DNA of 64,000 bases from Amycolatopsis sp. CA-230715 (GTDB taxonomy: Bacteria; Actinomycetota; Actinomycetes; Mycobacteriales; Pseudonocardiaceae), in NCBI RefSeq assembly GCF_018736145.1, contig NZ_CP059997.1:1-64000 (forward strand), read 5' to 3'. Shown one piece after another: positions 49,447 to 57,624 of the stretch; within the stretch, counting starts at the first letter, position 1; every line of letters starts with the position of its first letter. The notes under the pieces are model-generated. The model made no database searches, was not told the origin of the DNA, and saw only the letters and a program-made list of their open reading frames with translations. The translations under genes were made by a program, and so were the position numbers.

Positions 49447-51444
49447 ATGCCCATCGATGCGCATCACCTGTCCGGTCTGCGCGCCATCACCGGCGGACTC
49501 GTCGAAGAACTGCTTTCCCGGCCAGGCGGGGAAAACCGGGCGCTGCCCGTCGTGGTCGCGATCGGCGCACGGGGCACCGGCAAGACCGCGCTGCTCACCG
49601 AACTGGCCGCCCGCTGCGAAAGCGTTCCGCACGCGCACCTGGATTTCGAGCGGCACGACTGGGAAAACGTTCAGCCGAGGGAACTTCTCGGCCACCTCGC
49701 CTTCGACCTCGGCAGGCACTGGCGGCAGTTCGGCAGGCTCGCCTTCCCCCGCCTCTGGCTCTGCATGCTCGTGCTCGGCGCACCGGTGGAGATCACCGAC
49801 CGGCGCGCGGCGCTGCGGAAGCTGCGCGAACTGCTGGCGCAGAACCAGCCGCTGGAGCACAACCGCGAAGCCATCGTCGACGTCGTCAAGCTCGCGGGCG
49901 GAGTCGCCTCCGGGCGGAGCCTCCCCGGCTGGAACGAGGCGACGGACCTGCTGCTGCGCGGTCTGAGCTGGTACGACCGCCGCCGTCTGGTCGGCAAGAT
50001 CAAGGCGATCCCTTCCGGGGCGGGAAACCACGAGGACTTCCTGATCGAGATCGCCAAGCACGCGCAGGGCGACGAGGAGGACCGCGCGGGCGTCGACGCG
50101 ACCTTCTGCGACGCCTTCCTCGCCGATCTGCGGCGCGATTACTCCGGGATCAACCGCGCGCGCCGGACGCTGAACAGCATGGTGCTGCTGGACAACGCGC
50201 ACACGCCGGGCGGCAGGGCGTTCCTGCGCGCGCTGGACGAGGCGCGCCGCCGCTGCCCCGACGAGGCGGATCCGCTCGCCGTGATCGCGACCAGCCGGAC
50301 CTGGAACCCGGACTGGAACGAGAGCTGGACGCTGCTCACCCCGCACCACACCGGTGACCGCGAACCGGCGAGACCGACCAGCCACCGGACGAACGGCCTG
50401 CACCGGCCCACGCCCCGCCAACCGTCCGATGTGGAGGATGACTGGGCCGCGGGGTCACCGGAAAGCCGCTGGCATCCCTGGTACCTGCTCGAACTGGGCA
50501 CGTTGTCCAAAGAGGACACCATGGATGTCGCGGCCGGGCACGACATCCACCCCGCCTCCCGGCTCCCCCGGTTCCTGCACCGGCTGACCGACGGCCACCC
50601 CGGGGCGATCACCGAGGTGGTGGCGCAGGTCGCGCACCGCTACGACTCCGCGAACCCCGCCCTGCTCCGGAGTGCGCTGCGGACCGCGGTACCCGGCCAG
50701 GAAGGCGGCGAGTCGACACTGCTCGCCGAGATCCGCGACCACCTGCTGCAGGACTTCCCCGAGGCGAGCCAGCAGGACCTGATCACCGCGAGCGCCGCGA
50801 TCGACGTGGAAATGCTGTTCCACAAGGAAATACTCGATCTGCGCAACCCGGTCGGCGAAGGCGCGCTGTTCAAGTCGCTCGGCGAGTACCTGTGGCTGCG
50901 CGCCGAACCGGGCGAGTCGCCGCAGTACGTGCTGCACCCGTGGCTGCGCCGGATCCTGTTGCAGGAGCTGGCTTCCCGCGCCGACGACCACCCGCTGAGC
51001 TGGGTCGAGGTGCACACGCGGTGCCGGGACTTCTACGAGAAGAACGGGCGGATCGTCGCCGCCCGCTACCACGACCTCGCGCTGGAAGACGTCGGCCAGA
51101 CGATCGTGCACCTGCGCAGGCCGTTCGACTCCAAGCACGCCGAGTTCGACGTGCCCGCCGCCGAATCGTGGCTGGCCGAACTCGACGTGATCACGGCGGC
51201 ACCGAACCGGCTGGACAAGGACGCCGACCCGTACGACCAGGTGCAGCGGCTCGTCGGCGAGTTCGACGACGAGCTGGAAACCACCTTGGCCTGGCTGGTC
51301 GTCGCGCTCTGGATCTCGCGGGATCCGCTCGGCGATCCTGGCCGGACGCTGGACTCCACCATCGAAAGCAGTTTCCACCACCTGGCACAGGGCAGAGGAC
51401 GAGGGTCGATGCTGTTGCACGAACGCGCGGAGCGGTACCGATGA
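49447..51444 (+). CDS. P-loop STAND/AAA-like ATPase, first gene of a coupled two-gene unit
   Basis: 665 residues from ATG 49447 (AAGGGGG upstream). Walker A is G-A-R-G-T-G-K-T at 40-47; the likely Walker B is MVLLDN at 245-250, followed by AVIATSR (279-285), a sensor-type strand. From about 360 the protein is helical, with LPRFLHRLTDGHPGAI resembling the winged-helix/lid blocks of STAND signalling ATPases, then WLRRILLQELASR. No effector domain, membrane helix or DNA-binding motif is recognised. The stop overlaps the start of the membrane receptor gene (ATGA). Inference: it is the cytoplasmic switch of a signalling pair. Confidence 0.8.
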   Translation: MPIDAHHLSGLRAITGGLVEELLSRPGGENRALPVVVAIGARGTGKTALLTELAARCESVPHAHLDFERHDWENVQPRELLGHLAFDLGRHWRQFGRLAFPRLWLCMLVLGAPVEITDRRAALRKLRELLAQNQPLEHNREAIVDVVKLAGGVASGRSLPGWNEATDLLLRGLSWYDRRRLVGKIKAIPSGAGNHEDFLIEIAKHAQGDEEDRAGVDATFCDAFLADLRRDYSGINRARRTLNSMVLLDNAHTPGGRAFLRALDEARRRCPDEADPLAVIATSRTWNPDWNESWTLLTPHHTGDREPARPTSHRTNGLHRPTPRQPSDVEDDWAAGSPESRWHPWYLLELGTLSKEDTMDVAAGHDIHPASRLPRFLHRLTDGHPGAITEVVAQVAHRYDSANPALLRSALRTAVPGQEGGESTLLAEIRDHLLQDFPEASQQDLITASAAIDVEMLFHKEILDLRNPVGEGALFKSLGEYLWLRAEPGESPQYVLHPWLRRILLQELASRADDHPLSWVEVHTRCRDFYEKNGRIVAARYHDLALEDVGQTIVHLRRPFDSKHAEFDVPAAESWLAELDVITAAPNRLDKDADPYDQVQRLVGEFDDELETTLAWLVVALWISRDPLGDPGRTLDSTIESSFHHLAQGRGRGSMLLHERAERYR

Positions 51445-52937
51445 TCGGCAGGAAGGGGAAAACCGAGGGCGGCACGATCCTCCCACCGCGGCCCACCTGG
51501 TCGAAATGGCTGTGGCTCTCCGGTGGCGTGCTGCTGGTGGTGGTGGCGGTGGCGGCGATCATCGTCGTCCCCCCTTGGATCAGCGAAGCGGGGCTCACCT
51601 GCGACGGCGCGGTGCGTCAACGCGGCGAGCACTCGGAATGCACGGGACCGACCGACGGTTCCTTCGTGTTCTCCCCCGACTTGGCCACCGTCGAACAACG
51701 CATCCACACCGAAAACGACGCGGTGGCGGCGTCGGGGAAGCCGTACGTCACCATCGCGGTCTTCATCCCGATGACGCTGACCGAGCACGACATCCTGTCC
51801 CCGGAATGGGTTCGCCACCAGCTCGAAGGCGCCTACATCGCACAGCGCCGCGCGAACACCACTCAGTCCTGGGGCAGCCTTCCGCTGGTGCGCCTGCTGC
51901 TGGCGAACCCGGGCAGCCAGCTCAAGCAGTGGGAGCCGGTGGTGGACGACCTGCTCGGCAGGGTCCAGTCCGAGCACCTGGTCGGGGTCACCGGGATCGG
52001 GCTGAGCCTGGACACCGCGCGCGACGCGATCCGCAAGCTCTCCGACCACAAGGTCCCGGTGGTCGCGTCCCACCTCGCCGCGGAGCAGTTCTCCGAGATC
52101 CCGGGATTCCTGCGGGTCTCGCCCACCAGCGCCACCTACGGCATGGCGACCGCGAACTTCGTGAAGCCGACGGCGAAGACGGCGACGATCGTGCAGGACC
52201 AGAACGCGGGCGACCTCTACCCGAAGACCCTCGCCGACGGGTTCACCGCGAAGTTCGTCGACGACGCGCACCGGATCGTCGGCAGGACGGAGGCCTACGA
52301 TTCCAGCCTTCCCGGGATCGAGAACACCTTCCTGCAGATGATGCCGAACATCTGCGGTAACGCACCGGACGTGGTGTACTTCGCGGGGCGCGAGGACCAC
52401 TTGGTCTCGTTCGTCGCCCAGCTCGCGCAACGACCGTGCCTCGACAGGCACATCACCGTGCTGACCGGGGACCTCGCGCTGGTCGGGCCGCCCGGTCAGG
52501 AGATGCGCCGCGGCCTGCAGGCCAATGTCACCGTGATCGCGCCGGGGCTCGCCCATCCGCAGGCGTGGACCGCCGAGCCCAAGGCGTTCAACCCGGCGGC
52601 GGTCGCGAGCTTCCACGAAACGTCCTGTGTGGACTGCTTCGAAGCCGTGTTCCCGAAGGAACGCCTCGACGACGGCATCGCGATCCTCGCGCACGACGCC
52701 GTGCTCACCGTGGTGTGGGCGATTCGCGGCATCCCGCGGGTCTCGCCCGCGCAGGTGACCGCCGAAGACGTGCTGCAGGCGAAGAACCGTCTGCACGACC
52801 GGTTCGCCGTCCCCGGCGCGAGCGGCATGATCTCCTTCGACGACCGGGGCGACCCGGTGAACAAGGCGGTGCCGATCCTGCGGGTGCGCCTCGACAACAC
52901 CCCCGAGTTCCTGCAACTGTCCACACCGGGCGGCTGA
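51441..52937 (+). CDS. Membrane-anchored periplasmic-binding-type receptor, second gene of the unit
   Basis: 498 residues. A basic 20-residue N-terminus is followed by one membrane helix (WLWLSGGVLLVVVAVAAIIVV), and then an exported domain with the Leu/Ile/Val-binding (PBP type 1) pattern: VTIAVFIPMTL, VVDDLLGRVQSEHLVGVTGIGLSLDTARDAI, HKVPVVASHLAAEQF, FLRVSPTSATYGMATANFV and a late VPGASGMISFDDRGDPVN. There is no lipobox, and no permease or importer ATPase gene nearby, so import is unlikely. Coupling to a STAND-like ATPase suggests it senses an extracellular ligand. The cytoplasmic tail is very short for direct signalling. Confidence 0.8.
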   Translation: MIGRKGKTEGGTILPPRPTWSKWLWLSGGVLLVVVAVAAIIVVPPWISEAGLTCDGAVRQRGEHSECTGPTDGSFVFSPDLATVEQRIHTENDAVAASGKPYVTIAVFIPMTLTEHDILSPEWVRHQLEGAYIAQRRANTTQSWGSLPLVRLLLANPGSQLKQWEPVVDDLLGRVQSEHLVGVTGIGLSLDTARDAIRKLSDHKVPVVASHLAAEQFSEIPGFLRVSPTSATYGMATANFVKPTAKTATIVQDQNAGDLYPKTLADGFTAKFVDDAHRIVGRTEAYDSSLPGIENTFLQMMPNICGNAPDVVYFAGREDHLVSFVAQLAQRPCLDRHITVLTGDLALVGPPGQEMRRGLQANVTVIAPGLAHPQAWTAEPKAFNPAAVASFHETSCVDCFEAVFPKERLDDGIAILAHDAVLTVVWAIRGIPRVSPAQVTAEDVLQAKNRLHDRFAVPGASGMISFDDRGDPVNKAVPILRVRLDNTPEFLQLSTPGG

Positions 52938-52942
52938 GCCGG

Positions 52943-53509
52943 TCAGGACGCCTGCCGGAGCCCCGCCAGCGCGGTGGCCAGCAGCCGGTCGGCCTGCGCG
53001 GGGGAAACCTGTTCGCGCACCCACGCGACCGCACTGATCACAGTGGACACATCGGCCGCGGTGACGCCACGCCGGACGGCACCCGCCTCGCTCGCGCCGG
53101 CGGCGATCCGCCCGCCGATCGACTCCATGCGGCGGCACGCGTCGTGGAGGTCTGACGCCCTGTCGTCGATCCCGGCGACGAGCAACGCGGCCAGCCCCTG
53201 GTAGATGGCCGCGTGGTCCACCGCCGCGCGGATCCACGCCTCGAGCGCCTCGCCGGGCGGCTCCTGCGCCCGCAACCGCTCCCCCTCCGCGAACAACGCC
53301 TCGTTCCGTTCGTGCAGCAGCGCGTCGATCAAGGCGAGCCTGGTCGGGAAGTGCCCGTAGAGCGTGCCGATCGCGACGCCGGACTCGCGCGCGATCCCCT
53401 CCAGCGGTGCGCTGGTCCCGCGTTCGGCGAACGCGGCGTCGGCCACCGAGAGGAGCCGCTCGTAGTTGCGGCGCGAGTCCGCCCGTCGTGGCCGTTTCGT
53501 GGGATCCAT
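52943..53509 (-). CDS. TetR/AcrR-family transcriptional regulator
   Basis: 188 residues from ATG 53509, which has GGAG six bases upstream; the frame continues to a TTG at 53524. HTH at about 17-62 (LLSVADAAFAERGTSAPLEGIARESGVAIGTLYGHFPTR), C-terminal helical ligand domain with the AIYQGLAALLVAG and SAVAWVREQ blocks of the common NmrA/SDR-linked TetR group. It is divergent from the NmrA-type gene at 53593. The 5' end overlaps a 21-bp palindrome, consistent with autoregulation. Confidence 0.88.
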   Translation of the reverse strand: MDPTKRPRRADSRRNYERLLSVADAAFAERGTSAPLEGIARESGVAIGTLYGHFPTRLALIDALLHERNEALFAEGERLRAQEPPGEALEAWIRAAVDHAAIYQGLAALLVAGIDDRASDLHDACRRMESIGGRIAAGASEAGAVRRGVTAADVSTVISAVAWVREQVSPAQADRLLATALAGLRQAS

Positions 53510-53522
53510 CGTCGACTCCGTC

Positions 53523-53543
53523 AATCTGAGGTACCCTCAGGTT
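53523..53543. promoter_or_regulatory. TetR operator candidate (21-bp near-perfect palindrome)
   Basis: CTGAGG-TAC-CCTCAG is the perfect core; adding three bases on each side gives arms matching at 8 of 9 positions. It starts 14 bp upstream of the TetR ATG, and a second GAGG-GCG-CCTC pair follows at 53551-53561. Confidence 0.7.
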
Positions 53544-53592
53544 AAATTTCGAGGGCGCCTCATCTTAGCGGGGCGCCCGGGTACCGGAAGGC

Positions 53593-54462
53593 ATGCCCAT
53601 GATCCTGGTGACCGGAGCGACCGGCGCGATCGGCAAGCACCTCGTACGGGAGCTCGACCAAGCGGGAACCCCGTTCGCCGCGTTCGTCCGCGATGAGGCC
53701 AAGGGACAGGCGCTCGGCTGTGAATTCATCGTCGGCGACTTCGGCGATCCCGCTTCCGTCGCCGCCGCCATGCGAGGTGTCGACGTGCTCCTGCTCAACG
53801 GCAACGGCGCGCTGCCCGTCGAGGGCGAGCAGCCGATGATCGCCCAGCAGAAGGCCGTGATCGACGCCGCGCGCGACGCGGGCGTCTCCCACATCGTGAA
53901 GATTTCGGCCCAGGGCGCCAGGGAAGGCGGAAAGCTCTCCACCGGCGCTCACTGGGAGATCGAGCGTCACCTGAAGTCCTCCGGCGTCGGCTGGAGCATC
54001 CTGCGACCGAACTCGTTCATGCAGAACTTCATCACCGGCGCGGCGACGCTGATCGAGAGCGGGACCGTCCAGGGCCCGTTCCCGCACAGCCGGGTGCCCT
54101 ACGTCGACTGCTACGACATCGCCGCGTGCGCGGCGGCACTGCTCACCGCGGCGGGCCCCACCAGCCGCACCTTCGCCCTCACCGGCCCGGAAAGCCTTAC
54201 CCAGCGAGAAATCGCCGACCGGTTCGGCATCGCGCTCGGCACACCGGTGACCTCTGTGGAACTGAGCCCCGAAGACATGGTGGCCGGGCTGCGAAGCCAG
54301 GGGCTCCCGGAATGGTTCGCGCGCGACGCCGTGGCCCTGTGGGCCGACGTGGCGGCGGACCGCACTTTGGCGACCACGACGGGGACCGTCGAAGAGCTCA
54401 CCGGACGGGCACCGCGGACGTTCGACGAGTTCCTCACCGCGAACCTCGCCGCGTTTCGCTGA
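53593..54462 (+). CDS. NAD(P)H-binding NmrA-family protein
   Basis: 289 residues; ATG 53593 or ATG 53599, the latter better spaced from GGAAGG. The dinucleotide fold is MILVTGATGAIG, then VDVLLLNGNGA, AGVSHIVKISAQGAREG, STGAHWEIERHLKSSGVGWSILRPNSFMQNF and a C-terminal helical region. This is the NmrA/HSCARG subgroup: NADP-binding, with redox-sensing or isoflavone-reductase-like activity. It parallels the TetR/NmrA pair at 8857-10438 but is not a recent copy. Probably repressed by the divergent TetR. Confidence 0.87.
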   Translation: MPMILVTGATGAIGKHLVRELDQAGTPFAAFVRDEAKGQALGCEFIVGDFGDPASVAAAMRGVDVLLLNGNGALPVEGEQPMIAQQKAVIDAARDAGVSHIVKISAQGAREGGKLSTGAHWEIERHLKSSGVGWSILRPNSFMQNFITGAATLIESGTVQGPFPHSRVPYVDCYDIAACAAALLTAAGPTSRTFALTGPESLTQREIADRFGIALGTPVTSVELSPEDMVAGLRSQGLPEWFARDAVALWADVAADRTLATTTGTVEELTGRAPRTFDEFLTANLAAFR

Positions 54463-54465
54463 CCG

Positions 54466-54741
54466 TCATCGCCACGGGCAGTCCGGATGGTGTTCGTAGG
54501 CGGCGGTGAGCTGGTGCAGGGTCGTATCACGGAACCGCCGGGCGTGGGCGACCGAGGCGCTCCGGCCTCGGTCGTGCTCGTAGGTGTGCCGCTCGGTTAT
54601 CGTGACCAGGTCGTCGAGACCGGCGAGCAGGTTGTCGAGCGCTTCACCCAGCGAGTGCCGCTCGTTCGCGAACATCAGGTGCAGGAAACCCGTTCGCTCC
54701 AACACGTCTTCGTCCGAGAGCCACTCGGTCGTCCTCTCCAC
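54466..54741 (-). CDS. Small helical protein of unknown function (91 aa)
   Basis: 91 residues from GTG 54741 (VERTTEWLSDED...). It is predicted to be entirely helical and has many charged residues and His (TERHTYEHDRGRS, TAAYEHHPDCPWR). I recognise no domain. It is divergent from the XRE-DUF397 pair and separated by a 160-bp region with GGTAC-type inverted repeats, as in actinobacterial whiJ-like loci where a third small protein accompanies the XRE/DUF397 pair. That link is inference. Convergent with the NmrA gene (3-bp gap). Confidence 0.6.
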   Translation of the reverse strand: MERTTEWLSDEDVLERTGFLHLMFANERHSLGEALDNLLAGLDDLVTITERHTYEHDRGRSASVAHARRFRDTTLHQLTAAYEHHPDCPWR

Positions 54742-54822
54742 AGTCGTCCCCTTCGTGCCGTGTTCGTGCGGCGGCCACCGAGCCCCGGCGCCTGTTGAGG
54801 ACACCGGGGCCCGGTCCCACGT

Positions 54823-54927
54823 GGTACTTGGACTATGTACCGGTATTACCGCTGGCCGCAATGACCCGATCGAGTACTGGCGGGAATATGGTGCCGTTCC
54901 GATATGATTTGGTACATGGGTAGTACC
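54823..54927. promoter_or_regulatory. Two GGTAC...GTACC inverted repeats and leaderless promoter of the XRE gene
   Basis: GGTAC-N9-GTACC (54823-54841) and GGTAC-N7-GTACC (54911-54927) flank the intergenic region; the second straddles the ATG at 54916. The -10 TATGAT (54903-54908) ends seven bases before that ATG, giving a leaderless transcript. Likely autoregulation by the XRE protein. Confidence 0.55.
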
Positions 54928-55779
54928 AACGCCAGTACACCGCGGGCGCGAGCGCTGGCGGACATGTTGAACGCCGTTCTCGAAAAGTCGCGGCACTCGC
55001 AGCGCAGCATCGCCAAGCTCATGGGCTACAGCCACGTGACGGTCGGTCGGTGGACGCGCGGCGAAGCGACACCGGACGATGTCACCGTCGCGACTTTCCT
55101 GGCGCATCTCGGCATCGTGGGCGAAGAACGCGACCGGATCCTCGAAGTCGCGAGCGCGCCGGACGGCGGCGACTGGCTGACCGTCGGCCCCGGTGGGATC
55201 CCGAGCCAGCTGGCCGGGGTGATGAACCTCGAACGCAACGCCGTGCGGCTCACAAACTGGTCACCGCTGTTCGTCCCAGGAATGCTGCAAACACAGGCTT
55301 ATGCGAGGGCGATCATCGAACGCTCGCCAAGGATCACGGACAGCGAGATCGACCACCTCGTGACCGTCCGGCTCGGTCGGCAACACGCGATCTCGCGCGA
55401 CGAAGCTCCACTCAAGATAACGTCGTTCCTCGGCGTTCCCGCGCTCCGAGGTGGGATCGGCGGCACGAGCGTGATGTGCGGCCAGTTGCGCTACCTGCTG
55501 AAGGCGTCGAGGTTCGAGAACGTCGACCTTCGCGTCGTTCCGGTGGACGGCGAGTGGCACAACGGCATCATGGGCCCGTTCTCCCTCTACGATTCCTCGG
55601 GCGGCGAGCCGACCGTGCTGCACATCGAGCACCATCGCACCGGTGCGTTCATCTCGGATCCGAGCGATGTCCACGCCTACCAGGAAGACCTGGTCAAGGA
55701 CCTGCGCCGACTGGCGTACGGCCCGGACGAAACCCGGGAGCTGATTCAGGAAGAACTGAAGAATCGAGAGGACGCATGA
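54916..55779 (+). CDS. XRE-family regulator with DUF5753 domain
   Basis: 287 residues if ATG 54916 is used (leaderless; ATG 54904 gives four more residues but lies inside the -10 element). The N-terminal HTH is LADMLNAVLEKSRHSQRSIAKLMGYSHVTVGRWTRGEATPDDVTVATFLAHLG; from about 85 the DUF5753 domain follows: ERNAVRLTNWSPLFVPGMLQTQAYARAII, LRYLLKASRFENVDLRVVPVDGEWHNGIMGPFSLYDSS and VHAYQEDLVKDLRRLAY. These regulators pair with DUF397 proteins (BldB/WhiJ-like) and control development or secondary metabolism in actinomycetes. The DUF397 gene overlaps the stop (ATGA). Confidence 0.92.
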   Translation: MGSTNASTPRARALADMLNAVLEKSRHSQRSIAKLMGYSHVTVGRWTRGEATPDDVTVATFLAHLGIVGEERDRILEVASAPDGGDWLTVGPGGIPSQLAGVMNLERNAVRLTNWSPLFVPGMLQTQAYARAIIERSPRITDSEIDHLVTVRLGRQHAISRDEAPLKITSFLGVPALRGGIGGTSVMCGQLRYLLKASRFENVDLRVVPVDGEWHNGIMGPFSLYDSSGGEPTVLHIEHHRTGAFISDPSDVHAYQEDLVKDLRRLAYGPDETRELIQEELKNREDA

Positions 55780-55955
55780 AAAACAAGGTGCCACCGCCTA
55801 GGTGGCGCACGTCGAGCTACAGCGGCCAGCAAGGCGATTGTGTCGAGGTCAAGCTCGACACGGCCATCGGCGTGCGGGACACCAAGGACCGAACCGGAGG
55901 AGACCTGGACCTCCATCCCTCGGCCTGGAACGCGCTTCTGACGCGACTCCGCTGA
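55776..55955 (+). CDS. DUF397 domain-containing protein
   Basis: 59 residues from ATG 55776, four-base overlap with the XRE gene. DUF397 is recognised by WRTSSYSGQQGDCVEVKLD, IGVRDTKD and a C-terminal WNALLTRL. In Streptomyces such proteins act as partners of the cognate XRE/DUF5753 regulator. It ends at a strong terminator, so the two genes form a complete transcription unit. Confidence 0.93.
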   Translation: MKNKVPPPRWRTSSYSGQQGDCVEVKLDTAIGVRDTKDRTGGDLDLHPSAWNALLTRLR

Positions 55956-55962
55956 ACACCGA

Positions 55963-55997
55963 GCACCCCCGGCAGACCTGTTGACTGCCGGGGGTGC
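55963..55997 (+). terminator. Terminator of the XRE-DUF397 unit
   Basis: GCACCCCCGGCAG and its exact complement with a 9-base loop, followed by TTC, immediately after the DUF397 stop. Confidence 0.88.
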
Positions 55998-56212
55998 TTC
56001 GCGTCCGGGCCGAAACCCGGCACGCTTCCGGGGTATTCCGGCCCTTTAAATAGGTGTCGCCACCAAGACCGTTTTGTTGCCGGAACGCCCGGTTCGCCCC
56101 GTTTTCCGGGCAGTGGTCGGTTTGTTTACAACCTTGGTCGGTAGCGGAAGGTTTTCGCCGGATCCGAAGGTGTGCGTGTTACCCCGTGCTCCACCGGAAT
56201 TCTGGAGAAACC

Positions 56213-57226
56213 ATGCCTTCCAGGAAATCCCTCGCCCTCTTCGCCGCCTTCTCGGCCGCGGCGATGACGACCGGCGTCTGCGCGCAGACGGCGTCGGCCG
56301 ATCCGCTCGCGTTCGCGCAGCTCCAGCAGAACTCGATCGACCAGGCCACCCAGGTCACGAACACGCTCGGCGCCTCGTCCGGCGGGTTCTACCTCGACCA
56401 GGGCAAGGCCGTGGTCAACGTCCTCGACGACACCGCGGCGCAGACCGTGCGCGACGCGGGCCTGACCGCCAAGAAGGTCGCGCACAGCTTCGCCGCGCTG
56501 ACCGCGGCCAAGGACTCGCTCGACCAGGTGCACGACGTCCCGCAGACCGCGTGGGGCATCGACACCCGCGCCAACCAGGTCGTGGTGACGATCTACTCGG
56601 CGGCCACCCCGGCGACGGCGGCGAAGGTCACCGCCGCGGCCAACCGGCTCGGCGACCGCGCCAGGATCGAGCACGAAACCGGCAAGCTGGAGCTGTACAT
56701 CGCCGACGGCGACGCGATCAGGAACAGCTCCGGCCGCTGCTCGCTCGGCTTCAACGTGAAGAAGGGCAGCACGCCGTACCTGCTCACCGCGGGCCACTGC
56801 ACCAACCTCGGCGGCACCTGGTCCGGCGGCGACGTCACCGGGGCCCGCATCGTGCACAGCGACTGCCCCGGCGCCGACTCCGGCCTGCTGACCCGCCCGA
56901 ACGGCACCGGCCCCGGCCGGATCAACACCGGACAGGTGATCTCCAGGGCGGGCACGCCCACCGTCGGCGAGCGGATCCAGAAGCAGGGCTCGACCACCGG
57001 TGGCGGCAGCGGCACGGTGAAATCGGTCGACCAGTCGGTGAACTTCGACGTCGGCGTGCTCAACCACGAGTTCGGCACGAGCGCGCACACCGACCACGGC
57101 GACTCCGGCGGGCCCGCCTACGACGGCTCGACCGGGCTCGGCACCCTGTCCGGCGGCAACAGCACCACCAGCTACTTCTACCCGCTCACCCGCGAGCTGT
57201 CCTCGTACGGCGTGACGCTGGCCTGA
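56213..57226 (+). CDS. Secreted S1-family serine protease (alpha-lytic/streptogrisin-like)
   Basis: 337 residues from ATG 56213 (GGAG upstream); frames starting at 56054 are too long. Signal peptide ends near QTASAD. Residues 35-165 are the alpha-lytic-type prodomain (LGASSGGFYLDQGKAVVNVLDD, TAWGIDTRANQVVVTIYS). The mature protease has the catalytic His in LTAGHCTN, an Asp in PGADSGLL and the Ser in HGDSGGPAYDG; Cys pairs in GRCSLGF...GHC and later are typical. It is a streptogrisin-type extracellular protease that matures autocatalytically. It ends in a terminator shared with the small acidic gene. Confidence 0.92.
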   Translation: MPSRKSLALFAAFSAAAMTTGVCAQTASADPLAFAQLQQNSIDQATQVTNTLGASSGGFYLDQGKAVVNVLDDTAAQTVRDAGLTAKKVAHSFAALTAAKDSLDQVHDVPQTAWGIDTRANQVVVTIYSAATPATAAKVTAAANRLGDRARIEHETGKLELYIADGDAIRNSSGRCSLGFNVKKGSTPYLLTAGHCTNLGGTWSGGDVTGARIVHSDCPGADSGLLTRPNGTGPGRINTGQVISRAGTPTVGERIQKQGSTTGGGSGTVKSVDQSVNFDVGVLNHEFGTSAHTDHGDSGGPAYDGSTGLGTLSGGNSTTSYFYPLTRELSSYGVTLA

Positions 57227-57246
57227 CCAACCCTGATCCGCGCGAA

Positions 57247-57279
57247 GTCCGGCCGGGATGGCGACATCCCCGGCCGGAC
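57247..57279. terminator. Bidirectional terminator
   Basis: GTCCGGCCGGG and its complement with an 11-base loop, in the 57-bp gap between the convergent protease and small acidic gene. Confidence 0.8.
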
Positions 57280-57283
57280 CGCG

Positions 57284-57559
57284 TCATTCGCCGCGCATGG
57301 CCTTGCGGATCTCGGCCAGCTTGTCCTTGGCCGCCTCGTCGCGATCGGCGATCTTCTTGTCCAGCGCGGCCATGTCCTGCCCGGTGCCGAGCCCGGCCAG
57401 TTCGGTCGACCCCTCCGCGGTGGCGGCCCGCTTCTCGATCCGGTCCTTCACGAAGTCGAAGGTGGGCACGCCCCCGTCGGTGTAATCCGTTTCCGGAACC
57501 GACGGCGTGAACGCGGGCGGCTCGGTGCTGGCCGGTTTCGGGTCTTCGGTTTCACTCAT
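57284..57559 (-). CDS. Small acidic helical protein (91 aa)
   Basis: 91 residues from ATG 57559. The N-terminus is Pro/Glu/Thr-rich (MSETEDPKPASTEPPAFTP), then VPTFDFVKDRIEKRA and a C-terminal charged helix (DMAALDKKIADRDEAAKDKLAEIRKAM) that could form a coiled coil. No signal peptide and no recognised family. It is downstream of the DszC-type gene on the same strand with a gap of 65 bp, so it may be co-transcribed and under the same cysteine control. Confidence 0.7.
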   Translation of the reverse strand: MSETEDPKPASTEPPAFTPSVPETDYTDGGVPTFDFVKDRIEKRAATAEGSTELAGLGTGQDMAALDKKIADRDEAAKDKLAEIRKAMRGE

Positions 57560-57624
57560 CGTCTGCTCCGTCCGTATCGGCCGGTTCCGGCTCACCTCCG
57601 ACCATAGCGGAGCAGCGACGCGGC

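Noticed and set aside
49107..49454. Reverse-strand 115-codon ORF upstream of the ATPase gene
   Set aside because: Crosses the 24-bp palindrome and the ATPase start, with no ribosome site or recognisable domain.
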